DNA from: Tremella fuciformis | Taxonomy: Eukaryota > Basidiomycota > Tremellomycetes > Tremellales > Tremellaceae | Direction: 5' to 3' | Assembly (NCBI GenBank): GCA_032768795.1 | Contig: CP136490.1 | Coordinates: forward strand, 5,022,001 to 5,086,000 | DNA length: 64,000 bases | Position numbers and translations under genes: made by a program | The notes under the pieces: model-generated | What the model was told of the DNA's origin: nothing | Databases searched by the model: none | Seen by the model: the letters and a program-made list of their open reading frames with translations, nothing else | Part shown: piece by piece, positions 34,025 to 45,399 of the stretch | Numbering within the stretch: the first letter of the stretch is position 1 | Layout of the letters: each line of letters begins with the position of its first letter

Positions 34025-36483
34025 ATGTCGGTGCACGAGCCGACCTTTCAGGCGCTCAAAGAGATGGGCATCGATGCTCCTCTAGCCCGCGAGGCCGCGA
34101 CCCGCTTCCACTCGGTAGAGCCGGCCATCAACTGGTGCTTCGGCGACGGGCAGTCTGTGTGTGATGCCAACGACTCGTGCTGGTGACGGCTTACATGCAG
34201 TGGCAACCATCGTCAGACGCTCTACCTAGCTATGGCGCTTTCGAGTCGGTCCACACGACCAGACAGCGCGAGCTTCTCGACAGCTCAGCGACCACAAGTA
34301 GCACATCGTCGTACGCCAGCACTCCGACACCATCTTTGCCTCCTCGGCCAGCTGCGCGGTCGGCCCCGTACAAACCTGATGGCGTCTTCGAGGCGAACTT
34401 CAACGATGAGGAGGACGAGGAGCTTCAACGTGCCTTGGCCATGTCCCGGGGCGAGGACATGGAGGTGGACGAGCAGAGGTTGGAGAGGGAGAGGAGTGTT
34501 CGGGCCGACGCACCGCCTCCCAGTCCAGAAAGGGATCTGGAGGAGGAGGATGTGAACAATGCTCTAAGTGGTGTCGCACCCCTGTTCGGGCCCAGCAACA
34601 AGGACGATAAAGACGGTAGCATGGCCATGGTGCCGGCGTCGGTGGGCCCTCCGCCTCTTTAGGAAGCTTATGCTGACTGGCTAGCAGAGCAGAGAGGACG
34701 ACGATCTGAACAGAGCAATACAGGACTCGTTGATGACCGCAAGCTTCCACAGTGCGTCGGCAATGGCGGAAGAGAAGCCTGCGCCACGCCCTCGGGCGCC
34801 CGGGGCGTAAGCATTGGCGTTGTCTACGATGATGCATCGCTGATCATCCAGTCCGATGGCACTATATTCGCAATCTGGGCACTGGACATTTGGTGCCAAC
34901 CTCCTGCAGAGCCTGTGCGCCGTCCCTCAGATACGCGAGATCATCATGGAATCGGTCCTCCCCGACCTGGCCGACCAGAGTTAGCAATGTCATGATTGGG
35001 GATGTGGCTTGAGCTGAGCTTCAGACTTAACCGATATGCAGCAGATCCTGCAGCGTATGGACAGCGACTACGACGAGAATTACCTCGAGGTGGATGACCT
35101 CGTCGAACGCGTGTTTGGAAGCCCGTCTGCTCAGCAGCTCCCGCCTAATGAGGCTTCCAAATGTCAGGCTCGTCGTGTACCTCAAATGAACCCACTGATT
35201 GTGCAGATCTGAAAGAGCAGTTTCAGTTCGCCTTCCGATACTTTCTCTCGCTGCAGATGCCTGGGAAGGAGTCGAAAGGCTCGTACTGGGCCGATCCAGA
35301 CGTGTCAGTGGCCCGCTGTGCCTCGACGCTACCGCGTGCTTACAAGCAGACTCTTCTCTACCGTCCTTGAGCCTGCCCGCACTGCCTCGGACGTGACCTT
35401 TGTACGGAATGGTCCTCTGGCGACAGATATCTATGGCGCAATGTCAGATGCTCTGTGGACAGCCGATACTCCGAACCAGGCCGTGGCGTCATTCTCAGAG
35501 GTCTTGACGGTTTTCTTGGTCCCGGGACCAGGAGAAAGACAATTGTGGCAATTTGACGAGCGAGTGGTCCTTGGTGAGCAGCTTTCTTCGGGCTCGCAGG
35601 TCCGACTCAAAATCAGATCGCTTCCTGTGCGAGAACGCCGCATCGTCTGCGCAGATTCGTGCTCAGCAGAGTCTTGCTACAGCAAATGTCAAGCGACTGA
35701 AGGACAAGCTTGAGACCTTCACGACGTATCGCGGTCAGACTACAATCGAGAATATCATTACGTCAGTATCCAGGACATGTTAGGTCTTGACTGATGAGCA
35801 GATTGATCAAGCACTACGATGGAATGCCTGCCACTGGGGATGCCATAAAGGACCAGTCACAGTCGGAGATGCGGAGCAAGGTGCGTTGTCGATCGAAGGT
35901 CGAGGATGTGGCTAAAGGACAGCTTCAGTCCATTTTGGAGGGTTTGACATTGAAAGTGCAAGCTGTCGACGAGGAGCTTCAGACGGAGATCAAGGCTGCC
36001 ACTGGAGGTGGCTTTGAGACGTCGGATCCCGCTCTGAACAAGCATGTCGTCCGTTATCCGAATGGAAGCCGATTGAGACGCTAACACGGCCAGTTCCAAT
36101 TGCGGGCTGCACTGTTCTACGACGGCGCCCTTGTCGGCCCCAAGCACCTCTACACATATGTGCGAGAGGGCGAGCAATGGTGGAAGATTCTTGATCACGA
36201 GGCGACCAAGGTGGACTTTGAGACCATCAAGACGGACCAGACGGGGTTCTATCTTGAAGCTGGACCGTATATCCTGTGAGCCAAGCAAGCTCCCTGTCGA
36301 GATCGATGACTGAGACCTTGCAGGATCTACTCCCGGGACGGACCGAGACCTCATACTGCAGTCGTTCAGGGCGGTGATGAGGCAACTTCTTCCAGCGAGG
36401 ATCAACCTATGCAAGAACCCTCGGAAGGAAGCTCGGGCGACCCGGTGCCAGAAAGTGATAAACCATTGATAGATCTAGAGTGA
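34025..36483 (+). CDS. USP25-like protein with UBA and UIM, catalytic Cys not visible
   Basis: Many exons. The N-terminus is a UBA domain (ALKEMGIDAPLAREAATRF with the EPAINWCF end). An acidic stretch with DEELQRALAMS and a later DDDLNRAIQDSLM look like ubiquitin-interacting motifs. A USP domain then begins with FGANLLQSLCAVPQIREI and ends with the clear C-terminal box FQLRAALFYDG, HLYTYVREGEQWWKILDHE and ETIKTDQTGFYL (His box and Asp present). In active enzymes the N-terminal Cys box would have NxGNTC just before the FxANLLQ-like part. In the frame that joins best (acceptor at about 34851), the corresponding residues are SGHWTFGANLLQ, so no cysteine lies at the expected place. The protein may bind ubiquitin without cutting it. 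See the finding. Confidence 0.78.
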
Positions 36484-36642
36484 AATGTCGGTTGGGCCGG
36501 CTAACTAGCGATTGAAGCGACATTTAGCCGTGGTCGTGCGGTCATGGTGACTTTGTCACCTACTTTGTAGGCATACATACATAACGAGCAGCATGAGCAT
36601 GGACGTGATTGAATGTTTGCTCGACGATACCTTGCAGCAAAG

Positions 36643-37855
36643 ATGACGCTGAACACCCAAAAGCCCGTCTTGGTGACGTGAGTGTGGTTGATGGAGAGGT
36701 GGGCGGACTGACGATTCAGCGGTCTCACCGGCTTTGTCGGCTCGGCGCTGGCACTCACTCTGCTGCAGAAGGGCTACAAGGGTGTGTAGGGAAGAAGTGC
36801 TTATAGTGTATCGTGCTGACTGTAGTCCGCGCTGCCGTGCGCACGCTCGATCGGGCCGAGCCCTTCAAGACCCACCCGCTCTGGTCAAAATACATCGGCG
36901 GCCAGCTCGAGATCGTGGCCGTGGGCAGCCTCGCCGCGCCGGGCGCATTCGACAAGGCCATACAGGGCGTCGAGTACGTGCACCACGTCGCTGCGCCCCT
37001 GCCGAACGTCATAAAGGACCCCGTCAAGGACATGCTGGACCCCGCCGTCAAGGGCTCGCTCAACATGCTCACCGCCGCGAGCCAGCCCGGGTCCGTCGTC
37101 AAGCGCATCACGTTCACCTCGTCTTTCGGCGCGTGCGAGGATTATGGCCAGCCGTGGAACCCGAGCTACACGTACAACGAGGACTCGTGGTGCCCCATCG
37201 AGCGCAGCCGCGCCGAGGCGTTTGAGAACAACGACCAGGCGCTTGTGTACTGCTGCGCGAAGAAGGAGGCCGAGCAGGCCATATGGAAGGTGCGGAGCGT
37301 TCATGCCGTGCTGGCGCAAGTCGCTGACGTGCGCAGTGGGTCAAGGACAACAAGCCCAACTTTGATGTCAACGTCGTCCTGCCCGTGTTCATCATCGGCC
37401 CCACCGTGCTGCCCGTCAAGGGCGTCTCCTCCCTTCCCGCCTCGCTCGAGTCGATCGGCAAGTACTTCCACAGCAAGTCGCTGCCGTCCGAGCCGGTCGC
37501 CCCGCCCATGGTCGCCCTCGCCGACATTGTCTCGGCGCACATTGCGTGTCAGGAGACACCTACAGCCGGCGGTCAGCGGTTCCTCGTTGGCGGATATGGC
37601 CACACCCCCGGGCTGGTCGCTTCGTGGTTGCGCAAGGGCATCCCCGAGGCTGTCGACCGGATACCGGAGGGCGACGAGACACCTGTGGGCGGCGACTTCA
37701 AGTGGGACGCATCGAAGTGCGTCAACATCCTCTGGATTACCGGATGCAGCTAATATGGCAGAGCTGAGCGCGAACTGGGCATCAAGTACACCCCATTGAA
37801 CATCGCGGTCGTGGCAGCGGGCAAGCAGTACCTCCAATTGGAACAGGAAGCATGA
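36643..37855 (+). CDS. NAD(P)-dependent reductase, SDR extended family (GRE2/dihydroflavonol reductase type)
   Basis: Five exons (first exon 36643-36677; then junctions near 36720, 36825, 37291 and 37712) give about 335 residues. The Rossmann motif TGLTGFVGS is created by splicing. The catalytic Tyr and Lys lie in YCCAKKEAE (YxxxK), preceded by the Ser of TSSFGACED. The later part AHIACQETPTAGGQRFL and the segment RELGIKYTPL at the end match the epimerase/dihydroflavonol reductase group. Members reduce ketones or aldehydes such as methylglyoxal. The substrate is unknown. Confidence 0.85.
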
Positions 37856-38059
37856 TTTTCCACGCAGTATTGAACGAACGCGGACCAGGTACTTTGCCAG
37901 AAGGGCACTCTGCGCTGTCCCCAGAGGAATAAGAGGGAAGCTACAGCATGCATATCGGTCGTTGACGCTCACGATTCTGAGATTGACGCCGTGGTATCAT
38001 CTACGACATCATCCTGACAAGTAATCCGACTCATGTCGCCTATGGCGACCAAAGGATTT

Positions 38060-38890
38060 TCACGGATCCACGAGCAAGTCTGACATAGTAGTCGTGCGGA
38101 CTGAACAGGCCGAAGACGCCGACTGTGTGAAGCCCTGCGCTGTATCGCCTGAACTGGGTGTTTCGATGTAGGTCTGGATGGTTCTATACAATGAGCAGGC
38201 CCACTCCGCTAGAGCGCGACCATCGATCTCCGCCAGGATCGTATCAGCCCAAGTCGGCGGAGTTGAGCGAACTCCCTTGCCATACCAGTACACCCTTACC
38301 TCGGGATTCTGGATTTCAGCTTCACTCCACCTCTTGACGAAAGGGCGCATGATATCTTCCAACGTCTCGAGCCTCTGGCGGAGTTCACCTATCGGATACT
38401 GTTGCGCTATCGAGTCGAGAGACTCGTCATCGTTCTGAGGTGTAGCCTCCAGCGTGTCGAGGTTGTGACGGTAACAGCAGAGACTCTCGTGATGCAACTC
38501 GCAGAAGCGGTTCCACTTATGAATGTTGATATCGACCCCGTCCTCGAGCAGGAGAGGGGGCTCTTCTGCGGTTTCTGTTTCTCCACAGCCCATCATCTTG
38601 TCCATGTCGATGAGCGATGTCCAGTCGTCTTCAGGAATAAGAGTCGAGTCTTCCGACATATCAGCATCGTCCAGCAGCTCGGGTTGTGCCAACACCGAGT
38701 CGTCGATAAATTCTGGCCCTGGCTCTTCCATCCAATTGCTGGACGGCCACGAAAGGGCAAGATCCTGCGGTAGCACGTCCATTCTCGGTGAGTCACGCAC
38801 GGTGCTGAGTTGCGGTGTCACTCGATGCATGCGAGGAGCTGAGTGGGGGTCATGGAGCATTTGTGAAGGTCGCATTCTGATGGGGAGCAT
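38060..38890 (-). CDS. orphan acidic protein, unknown function
   Basis: An open frame of about 276 residues from ATG 38890 to the stop at 38060. An upstream non-ATG part of the same frame extends to 38950, so an earlier exon or a different start is possible. The protein is acidic in its middle (DDADMSEDSTLIPEDDW) and has a C-terminal half with regular hydrophobic spacing (LRQRLETLEDIMRPFVKRW and TWADTILAEIDGRALAEWACSLY), which looks helical and folded. I do not recognise any family. Confidence 0.5.
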   Translation of the reverse strand: MLPIRMRPSQMLHDPHSAPRMHRVTPQLSTVRDSPRMDVLPQDLALSWPSSNWMEEPGPEFIDDSVLAQPELLDDADMSEDSTLIPEDDWTSLIDMDKMMGCGETETAEEPPLLLEDGVDINIHKWNRFCELHHESLCCYRHNLDTLEATPQNDDESLDSIAQQYPIGELRQRLETLEDIMRPFVKRWSEAEIQNPEVRVYWYGKGVRSTPPTWADTILAEIDGRALAEWACSLYRTIQTYIETPSSGDTAQGFTQSASSACSVRTTTMSDLLVDP

Positions 38891-40076
38891 TCGAAATGGG
38901 ACGAAACACCTGTCAAGTATGCGCTCCTTAGTCTCCCTCAGCTCTGACACGTCGGCCTTTCAAGACGATACATGACGTGGACCGCTTGACGCAATTGCGA
39001 CGGTCTCGCGTGACAGAGGGCACTTGAAACTGGCAGCGCCGTTTCAATGCCGTGCCTCGTTTGGGCTGAGCGGAGTGCCGCCCAGACTCACCAGACACAC
39101 TCCTGACTCCTCCAATCCTGCGGGGCACGAGCTGGGATATCTCGGCAGGGGTGAAATGCAGCTTTTTCGAGCAAAATATATACAGTACTTTCAGACGTAC
39201 ATCCAGTCAAACGTCCGGCTAAAAGCATGCCCCATACACCCTTTCGCTGTTGAACCCTTGTCGAGTATATAGTAGCAAGATCCACATTGTCCCCGAGCGG
39301 CCCTTTCAGTATCCAGAGCTGTACTTTGTTCAGCTGAACCCGAGCTGTCGGCGTGATCGCTGCTCACTGAAGTTCCCTCCTACGCCACCTTTCGTGCGCG
39401 GCTTCATTATTGTTGTTGGAGCAGTAAGCCCCGAGGACGCCTCAAAGGGTGAAGATCACCTCTTCGGAAAGGGGCTTCGTGCAGAACAATAAGACCAAGA
39501 CTGAGCAGTCGTGCACAGACCGCCAGATTCACAATACACATATGTACATATACAGAGGTGCAGAGATGGGCGACGACATGGCTCTCATCGTTGTGCACCA
39601 ATTGTTCCGTCCTCCCTGTGCACGGCGCTGCGAGAAACAACGTGTTCAGGGAGGTACAGGACTTCTTGAATCTTCGAGCGACCCAGTTGAAAAAGGAGAT
39701 CATGCAGCCTTTCACATCGACTCTTTATTCGGTAGGGGGCATGTTCGCGTGGAAAGTCCTCTGAAGACGCTTTGTGCCCCCGTAGTCGCTTGCACGATAC
39801 GAACGAAGGATGCCGGCGGGATACGCTTCGCCAGCGGGTTGGCAGGCCTTGGGGTGGTATGTGTGGACGTTGTGCTGGAACGGAGTACGTTGAGTTCCGC
39901 CATCGTCGCAACGAGCAAGCGGTACCCTGATTCGAGAAGGACTCATAGTATGTACATACATAAGACAGAGGATTGCAAACAACGGCGTATGGCCTCCTGA
40001 TGCTGTGCACATAGCGTGCACAGCAAACGGAAAGGGTTGTCCCGTGTGTTGCTCCATGATGAAAGTACGATGAAGT
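38891..40076. other. 1.2-kb stretch without a recognisable gene
   Basis: Short open stretches on both strands overlap but none has a convincing codon pattern. A short AT-rich patch of alternating purine and pyrimidine (cacatatgtacatata) lies near 39538-39552. It separates the orphan gene from the 3' fragment of the interrupted host gene. Confidence 0.4.
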
Positions 40077-40334
40077 CTATTTCGTCGACTTGGCGGTCGG
40101 CGGCGATGCGCCACCGGACTTGGTGGCCACTTCAAAGCAGTCTTGCAAGATCTCCTCGACCTGCTTAGTCGATTCGATGTCAGCTCATGTCGGCGCATGT
40201 TCCAGTACTCCATGCCCATCCCATTCCTCCTTCAGATTTCTATCTTCTTCGTCGGTGTGGGTGACCACGAAAGGCTTCGCGGAAGACTTCAGATCCTCGA
40301 GCCTGCTTTTCGCCTCGTTTAAAGTGGCGGTCCC
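40077..40334 (-). pseudogene. 3' part of host gene split by element A
   Basis: This is the 3' half of a gene that element A interrupts; the 5' half is at 61775-62025. Reading on the minus strand, the 5' half ends with an incomplete codon at the target duplication GTCCC, and the 3' half continues in the same frame with ATLNEAKSRLEDLKSSAKPF. A 48-nt intron (40208-40161) and a last exon ending at 40077 follow. Without the insertion the gene would encode 151 residues. The part here is charged and helical. I do not recognise the family. Confidence 0.75.
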
Positions 40335-40532
40335 TGTCGGGATCGGTGAACGCGAGTTGGTATGTGAGTGACTGCCTTGCTGGTCGACTGATATGCCAGG
40401 ATGAGTTACCAGGTGACAGATGAATAATACATTCTTCGAAGAAGGTATCCTCTCCTTCTCAGTCTGTATATGTAGAGTTCTCACGGGTAGTCGGCTACTA
40501 CGGACATGTCCGTGATGACGTATTCCATTACA
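40335..40532 (-). repeat. 3' LTR of element A (198 bp)
   Basis: Starts TGTCGGGATC on the plus strand and ends CATTACA, so the ends are TG...CA. Matches the copy at 61577-61774 base for base as far as I can check by eye. The flanking GTCCC is the target duplication. Confidence 0.95.
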
Positions 40533-40751
40533 GTCGCCTCCTCCTTTGTCCTCGGGCGTCGCGACCGAGCCTAGCGACGGGCGTCTCCTTGACGACGGTC
40601 GTGAGGGTGTCGACATGAGAACTGCAGAGTAGGGCGTGCAGTGACGGGCGCGGTAATATATGAACCAGCCAGGTTGGGCGCCCGTTCTTCGTCCATCTCT
40701 CTTCTTTCTTGAATCCTCGAGCGACACCCCAACTTGCCAAGTACGTTAACG

Positions 40752-41679
40752 ATGCCTGCTCGTATCTACACCGCCGCAGACGTGTCTGTATCCCCTCCTG
40801 CCTCGTACGCCATCGTCGATGCCAACGACGATTCGACTACATACCGCATAGGCAACGGTAGAACGTACCGAGCGCGACATGTCGGCTTTGACGGGACCCT
40901 CACTCAGGCCAAGCATCGAGCGGCGGTACGTGGCAGTTACTGAGCGGTATTCGCTGACTAGTAGGATCTCTCCAACCAGCTATCTTCGACCTTAGCGGCG
41001 ATGTCGGTTGATGAAGCTGGCCGGCACCGAGCTCATGTGATGCGCACCGCCGTGGCATTCATAGCAGCGTGGGATGGTCGGCTAAGGATCGTAAGGGCCG
41101 CCGACAGTGAGTCTATTCCGCGATTACACGGCTCATTACCAGAGTGTAATGCCTGCGAAAAGGCTGGCAAGCCTTGTGTCGTGGCCGCTATAGTACTCCA
41201 AGGAGGCGGGTCCCGCGCAGTTTCCTCGCAAGTACTGTTTTGTTCCTGCCAACTACGCTTACCTCAGCTGCGTGCGTTGTCACTCCCAGCATGGAGTTTC
41301 TTGCGACATCCAGCTCGGTCTTGCCCTAGGCAAACGTCCTCGGGGCACCGTTCGCGAAAGTGCCTGGCAGGAACTGGGCTCGACTCTGCAGGATCTACGG
41401 AGCGAGCTGTCGTCTACTGACCGCATGACCGCCCATGACAAGAAGAGATGGAAGGGGTACGTCGGGCGAGCCTTGTTTGTACGTTAGCATATTTGGTCAC
41501 TTACGGTTGCTAATTGGCAGATAGTCGACGGATTCCAGGTCAAGACGGAGCACAGGTCTCCCAAAAGGCCAGTTGACTATTCCAAGTATAGAGGCCGCGG
41601 CGGCTATGCACAGGAGTCGGACCCATCCGACGACGAGGCGACCGATCAGGAGGACGCCGAGGCCGATGACGATGCGTAG
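40752..41679 (+). CDS. Antisense accessory gene of element A: double Cys-cluster protein
   Basis: Four exons (40752-40925, 40965-41177, 41221-41478, 41521-41679) give 267 residues, all phase-0 junctions, introns of 39, 43 and 42 nt. The gene lies between the 3' LTR of element A (from 40532) and the end of its pol (41803), on the strand opposite to pol. Cys at about 119, 122 and 129 form CNACEKAGKPC, and a second group CVRCHSQHGVSC lies at 146-157; splicing brings the two together. The pattern CxxCxxxGxxC is shared with the antisense gene of element B. The N-terminal part reads like a small folded domain (YAIVDANDDSTTYRIGNGRTY); the C-terminus is acidic (SDDEATDQEDAEADDDA). A zinc-binding, possibly nucleic-acid-binding role is inferred only from the Cys pattern. 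Confidence 0.78.
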
Positions 41680-41802
41680 TAGGTGTTGTAGGTTGGCGCT
41701 TCCTTCCTCTTCCGGGGCGTGTTGTACATAATTATGCGTTCTCTTGCATGTAATGACCGTCGCGTAGTTGGAACAACGAGTGTAGGTTATTGACAGGTAC
41801 GC

Positions 41803-44777
41803 TCACGCGTACCTGTTAGGTACGAATCTCTTTCTCCTACTCTGGCTCTCCGAGTTTGAGTAGGCGTCGTACATGGTGGTGAAGGCAGGGTCGCTTTCCA
41901 CCTCTGCCGCTGGTTCCCATGTACTGTCACTGATAGGCCATCCTATCCACTTGATACGGTAGTGTTTGGAGGTAATCCCATGTTTGTCCTTGACCATTCG
42001 TTCGTCGAGGATCGCCTCGTAGGTATAACCGTTGTCATCTAACACTATGTCGCTGACGGGCGACTGCGTAGGTTGTGACTGGCTAGTACTTGTTTCCTCT
42101 GAGGCGTAGAAGGGCTTCAGGTATTCCACGTTGATCACGTCGTGGATCCTGTAGGACTCGGGGAGGTGCAGCTTGTATGCGTTGTCGTTGACCTTTGCTG
42201 CCACCTTGAATGGTCCTAACCACCGGTTATCTAGCTTGGCTGATGTCCTAGCTCCTTTGTAGTTTCGAGCAGAAAGTAAGACTAGGTCGCCCACTTTGAA
42301 TGTCTGTAACCGGCGTTTACGGTCGTATTGCTGTTTGTTCTGTGCCCGTGCGTGCTTGATCTGTTCTTGAAGGTACTTGAATCTTTCAAATATCCTGCGT
42401 GTATACGTCACCCCCTCCTCGCTTTCGTGCGAGGAACTTCCCAATGGGTCTGTCATATTCTGCCTAGGGGTGTAGCCGTACCAAGCATCGTAGGGGGTCA
42501 TTCTGGTGGTTCCGTGCACCGTGGTGTTGTATACGAATTCCGCTGTAGGAAGCAGCACGGACCAGTCGTCCTGTTCGTAGTTGGCATATACGCGTAGGTA
42601 CTGGCCCAGCCACTTGTTGACTATTTCGGTTTGCCCATCCGTTTGTGGGTGGTACGCGGTAGAGAACTTGAGGTCACAGCCAAGCTTACTGGTGACTGTG
42701 CGCCAGAAAGCTGACACGTACTGTGCTCCTCTGTCCGAGATGATACGGTCTGGTAACCCCGTTCTTGGGTAGACTTTCGTAAGAAACGCCTCCGCCAGGG
42801 TAGGGGCGTCGAGCTTGTCGATAGGTATAAAGATCGCCGCCTTCGTTAGCTGGTCTACCCAGACGCTGATGTTGGTATAGCCCTTGGAGTCCGGTAATTT
42901 GGTGATGTAGTCGGTAGATACAGTTGACCAGGGTCGCTCTGCCACGGGTATGTCTAGCAGTAATCCTGGTTGTAGTTGGTTGGTATGTTTGGTCTTTTGG
43001 CACGTTTCGCAATGCTTTACCCATGTTTTGACGTCTCGTCGCATCCTTGGCCACCAGAATCTTGCAAGTAGCCTGGATGTGGTCTTAGCCACCCCCGGGT
43101 GGCCAGCCGTCGGTAGGTTATGAGCCCATATGAGGACCGTGGTTCGTTGCTTCTCGGGCACGATAGGTAGGTCGTGGTAGTAGAAGAGGCCGTCCTTGTG
43201 TTTGTATTCTTCGGGATGGCTCTTCGTAAGAGCCACGTATTTTTGTTGTTCGTGCACATCCATGGCGCCTTTAAAGTCTTCTTGAGCCATAGGGTCCTTG
43301 TATTCGACCCTAGTTGCCAGGTACTGTGCTGAAGAAAGCAACGCCTTGAAGTTGTGCGCGTTGAGTTCTGGTGACAAGGTGGTTGCTTTGGTGTCCGTAG
43401 GTCGATAGTCTGGTCGTCTGGACAGGGCATCTGGCTTGGTAGCTTGTTTGCCTGGCCTATATTGGATGACAAAGTCGAAATCGGCCATGTACTCGCTCCA
43501 TCTAGCTTGCCTCCTTGTCAATTGCTTGGTGGTTAAGAAGTACTCTAGACTTCTGTGATCGGATAGTACGACCACTCGTACTCGGGTACCTTCGAGGTAA
43601 TGTCGCCAACTCTTGAATGCGTACACGATGGCTAGGAACTCCTTGTCGTGAACTGGATAGTTGAGTTCTGCCGGATCCATCTTCCGAGAAGCATATGCGA
43701 TGGGTCTGGTCGTACCATCTGGGTAGGTGTGTGACAGGATCGCACCCAGAGCGTAGTCCGACGCGTCCGTTTCTAGTAATAGGGGAAGATTTGGGTCGTA
43801 GTGGCTGAGTACGGGAGCCGTAGTCATCGCTCGCTTGAGAGAATCGAAAGCGTCCTGCTGTTTGGGTCCCCATTGGAAGGGCGTTCCCTTCTTGGTTAAG
43901 TCGTGTAAGGATTTGGCTATTACCGAAAAGTTCCTGATGAATCTGCGGTAGAAGTTGGCGAACCCTACAAACGACTGTGTCTCCTTCAAGTTCGTAGGCG
44001 TGGGCCAGTCCTGTACCGCCTCCACCTTCTTTGGGTCCATCTTGATGCCGTTTTTGTTAAGAACGAAACCCAGGAACTCCACCTCGTTGCTGTGGAATTG
44101 GCATTTCGAGAGTTTGGCGAATAGCTTATACTCTCGTAGTCGTCGCAGGACTTCCTGTACGTGGCGGGTATGGTGTTCCAGATCCTTGGAGTACACCAAT
44201 ATATCGTCGAGGTATACAGCCACGTACTTGTCGAGTAGGTCGTGGAAGACGTGGTTGATAAATAGCTGGAACGAGCCTGGTGCATTGCAGAGCCCGAAGG
44301 GCATGACCAGGTACTCGTATTGTCCGAAGGGTGTGCGGAAGGCTGTCTTCCACTCATCCCCCTCCGCTATGCGGACGAGGTTGTATGCACCCCGTAGGTC
44401 TAACTTGGTAAACACGGTCGATCCACGTATCTGGTCGATTACGTCGCCTATCAGGGGCAAAGGGTATTTGTTCTTGATCGTCATGGCGTTGAGCTTGCGG
44501 TAATCGACGCATAACCGCAGACTTCCGTCCTTCTTTTTGACGAATAGGACTGGTGCTCCTGCGGGGGATCGTGACTCTCTGATGAAGCCTTTATCCAGGT
44601 TTTCTCGCAGGTACGCCATTAGTTCTTCCCTTTCTCGTGGGCTAAGTGCGTAGATAGGCCCAGCTGGTGGTACCTTGTCCGAGCTCAGTTGGATGGCGTG
44701 GTCGAATTGCCGATGTTCTGGTAGCTTATCGGCCTGTCCTTTATCGAATACGTCTTTGTAGTGTGCATATTCGGCAG
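41803..44777 (-). CDS. Element A gag-pol, 3' segment: RT, RNase H, integrase, chromodomain
   Basis: This segment continues the frame of 53427-53764 once element B is ignored. It contains the reverse transcriptase (KKKDGSLRLCVDYRKLN, then the YLDD active site near 44205), RNase H (ETDASDYALGAIL), the integrase zinc part (HPGVAKT with CETCQKTK), the DDE core (STDYITKLPD, ISDRGAQY, and the Glu of GQTEIVNKW) and a C-terminal chromodomain (YRIKWIGWPISDSTWEP). The stop is at 41803. The first 91 codons of the open frame that runs into the LTR of element B are not part of it. Chromodomain elements of this kind are known to favour silent chromatin. Confidence 0.92.
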
Positions 44778-45290
44778 TGTCACGACGGACGTAGGGAGAG
44801 CACATGGAAGCCACGTGGGGAGACGGAGCTCGGACTCGTTGATTCAACGCATCACTCGCCGAGCTCACCGAGGGACGACGGATACTTAGGAAGACTGGGC
44901 GCGCGATACGTTCCGTAGTCTTCTCCCAATTGTTGTTCTCTGCAGACACGTAGACTGCCTGCTCCGTCCCGTCGCTTGGCTTGCCAGTGACACCGAGTCC
45001 CCCGCCGAGTTCCCCGTCTACCTCCCTCAACTCGCTCGCGCTCGTCGAGTTCACCTTCCCGCTCGCCGAGTTCAGCGAGTCCCTCGCCGCACCCCTCGCT
45101 CAACCCGTTCACCTCCTTGAGCTCAGCGAGTCCCTCGCCGAGCCCCTCGCTCACCTCCCCGAGCTCAGCGAGTCCCTCGCCGAGCTCCTCGCCCAACTCG
45201 CTCATACCTATCGACGTCAACGACCCCCACGCCGACCGTTCGGAGTACGTGCCCGCCGGGCCCTGGACAGAGAAGGCGGTCGTCGTGACA
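44778..45290 (+). repeat. 5' LTR of element B (513 bp)
   Basis: Ends are TGTCACGACG and CGTCGTGACA, a perfect 10-bp inverted repeat with TG...CA. The inner part repeats a short unit like GAGTCCCTCGCCGAGC three times. Preceded by the target duplication GGCAG. Confidence 0.95.
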
Positions 45291-45399
45291 GTATTGGGAG
45301 AAGACTACTACCGTCGGACACGTACCCAGACCGCTGAGTCCTGTTTCTCCTCGTTCATCTCGTCGAGGCCTCTCTCTCCCTCTCTGAGCCCTCCTCATC

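Noticed and set aside
39725..40219. Minus-strand open frame overlapping the 3' fragment of the host gene
   Set aside because: It is out of frame with the host gene that is continuous across the insertion and has no codon pattern of its own.
44778..45054. N-terminal 91 codons of the open frame that runs from the LTR of element B into the RT of element A
   Set aside because: This is a chance fusion made by the insertion; the true upstream part is at 53427-53764.
44852..45220. Open frames in the LTRs of element B with repeated Glu-Gly-Leu-Ala words
   Set aside because: They lie within both LTR copies and come from the short internal repeat; no start context or domain supports a protein.
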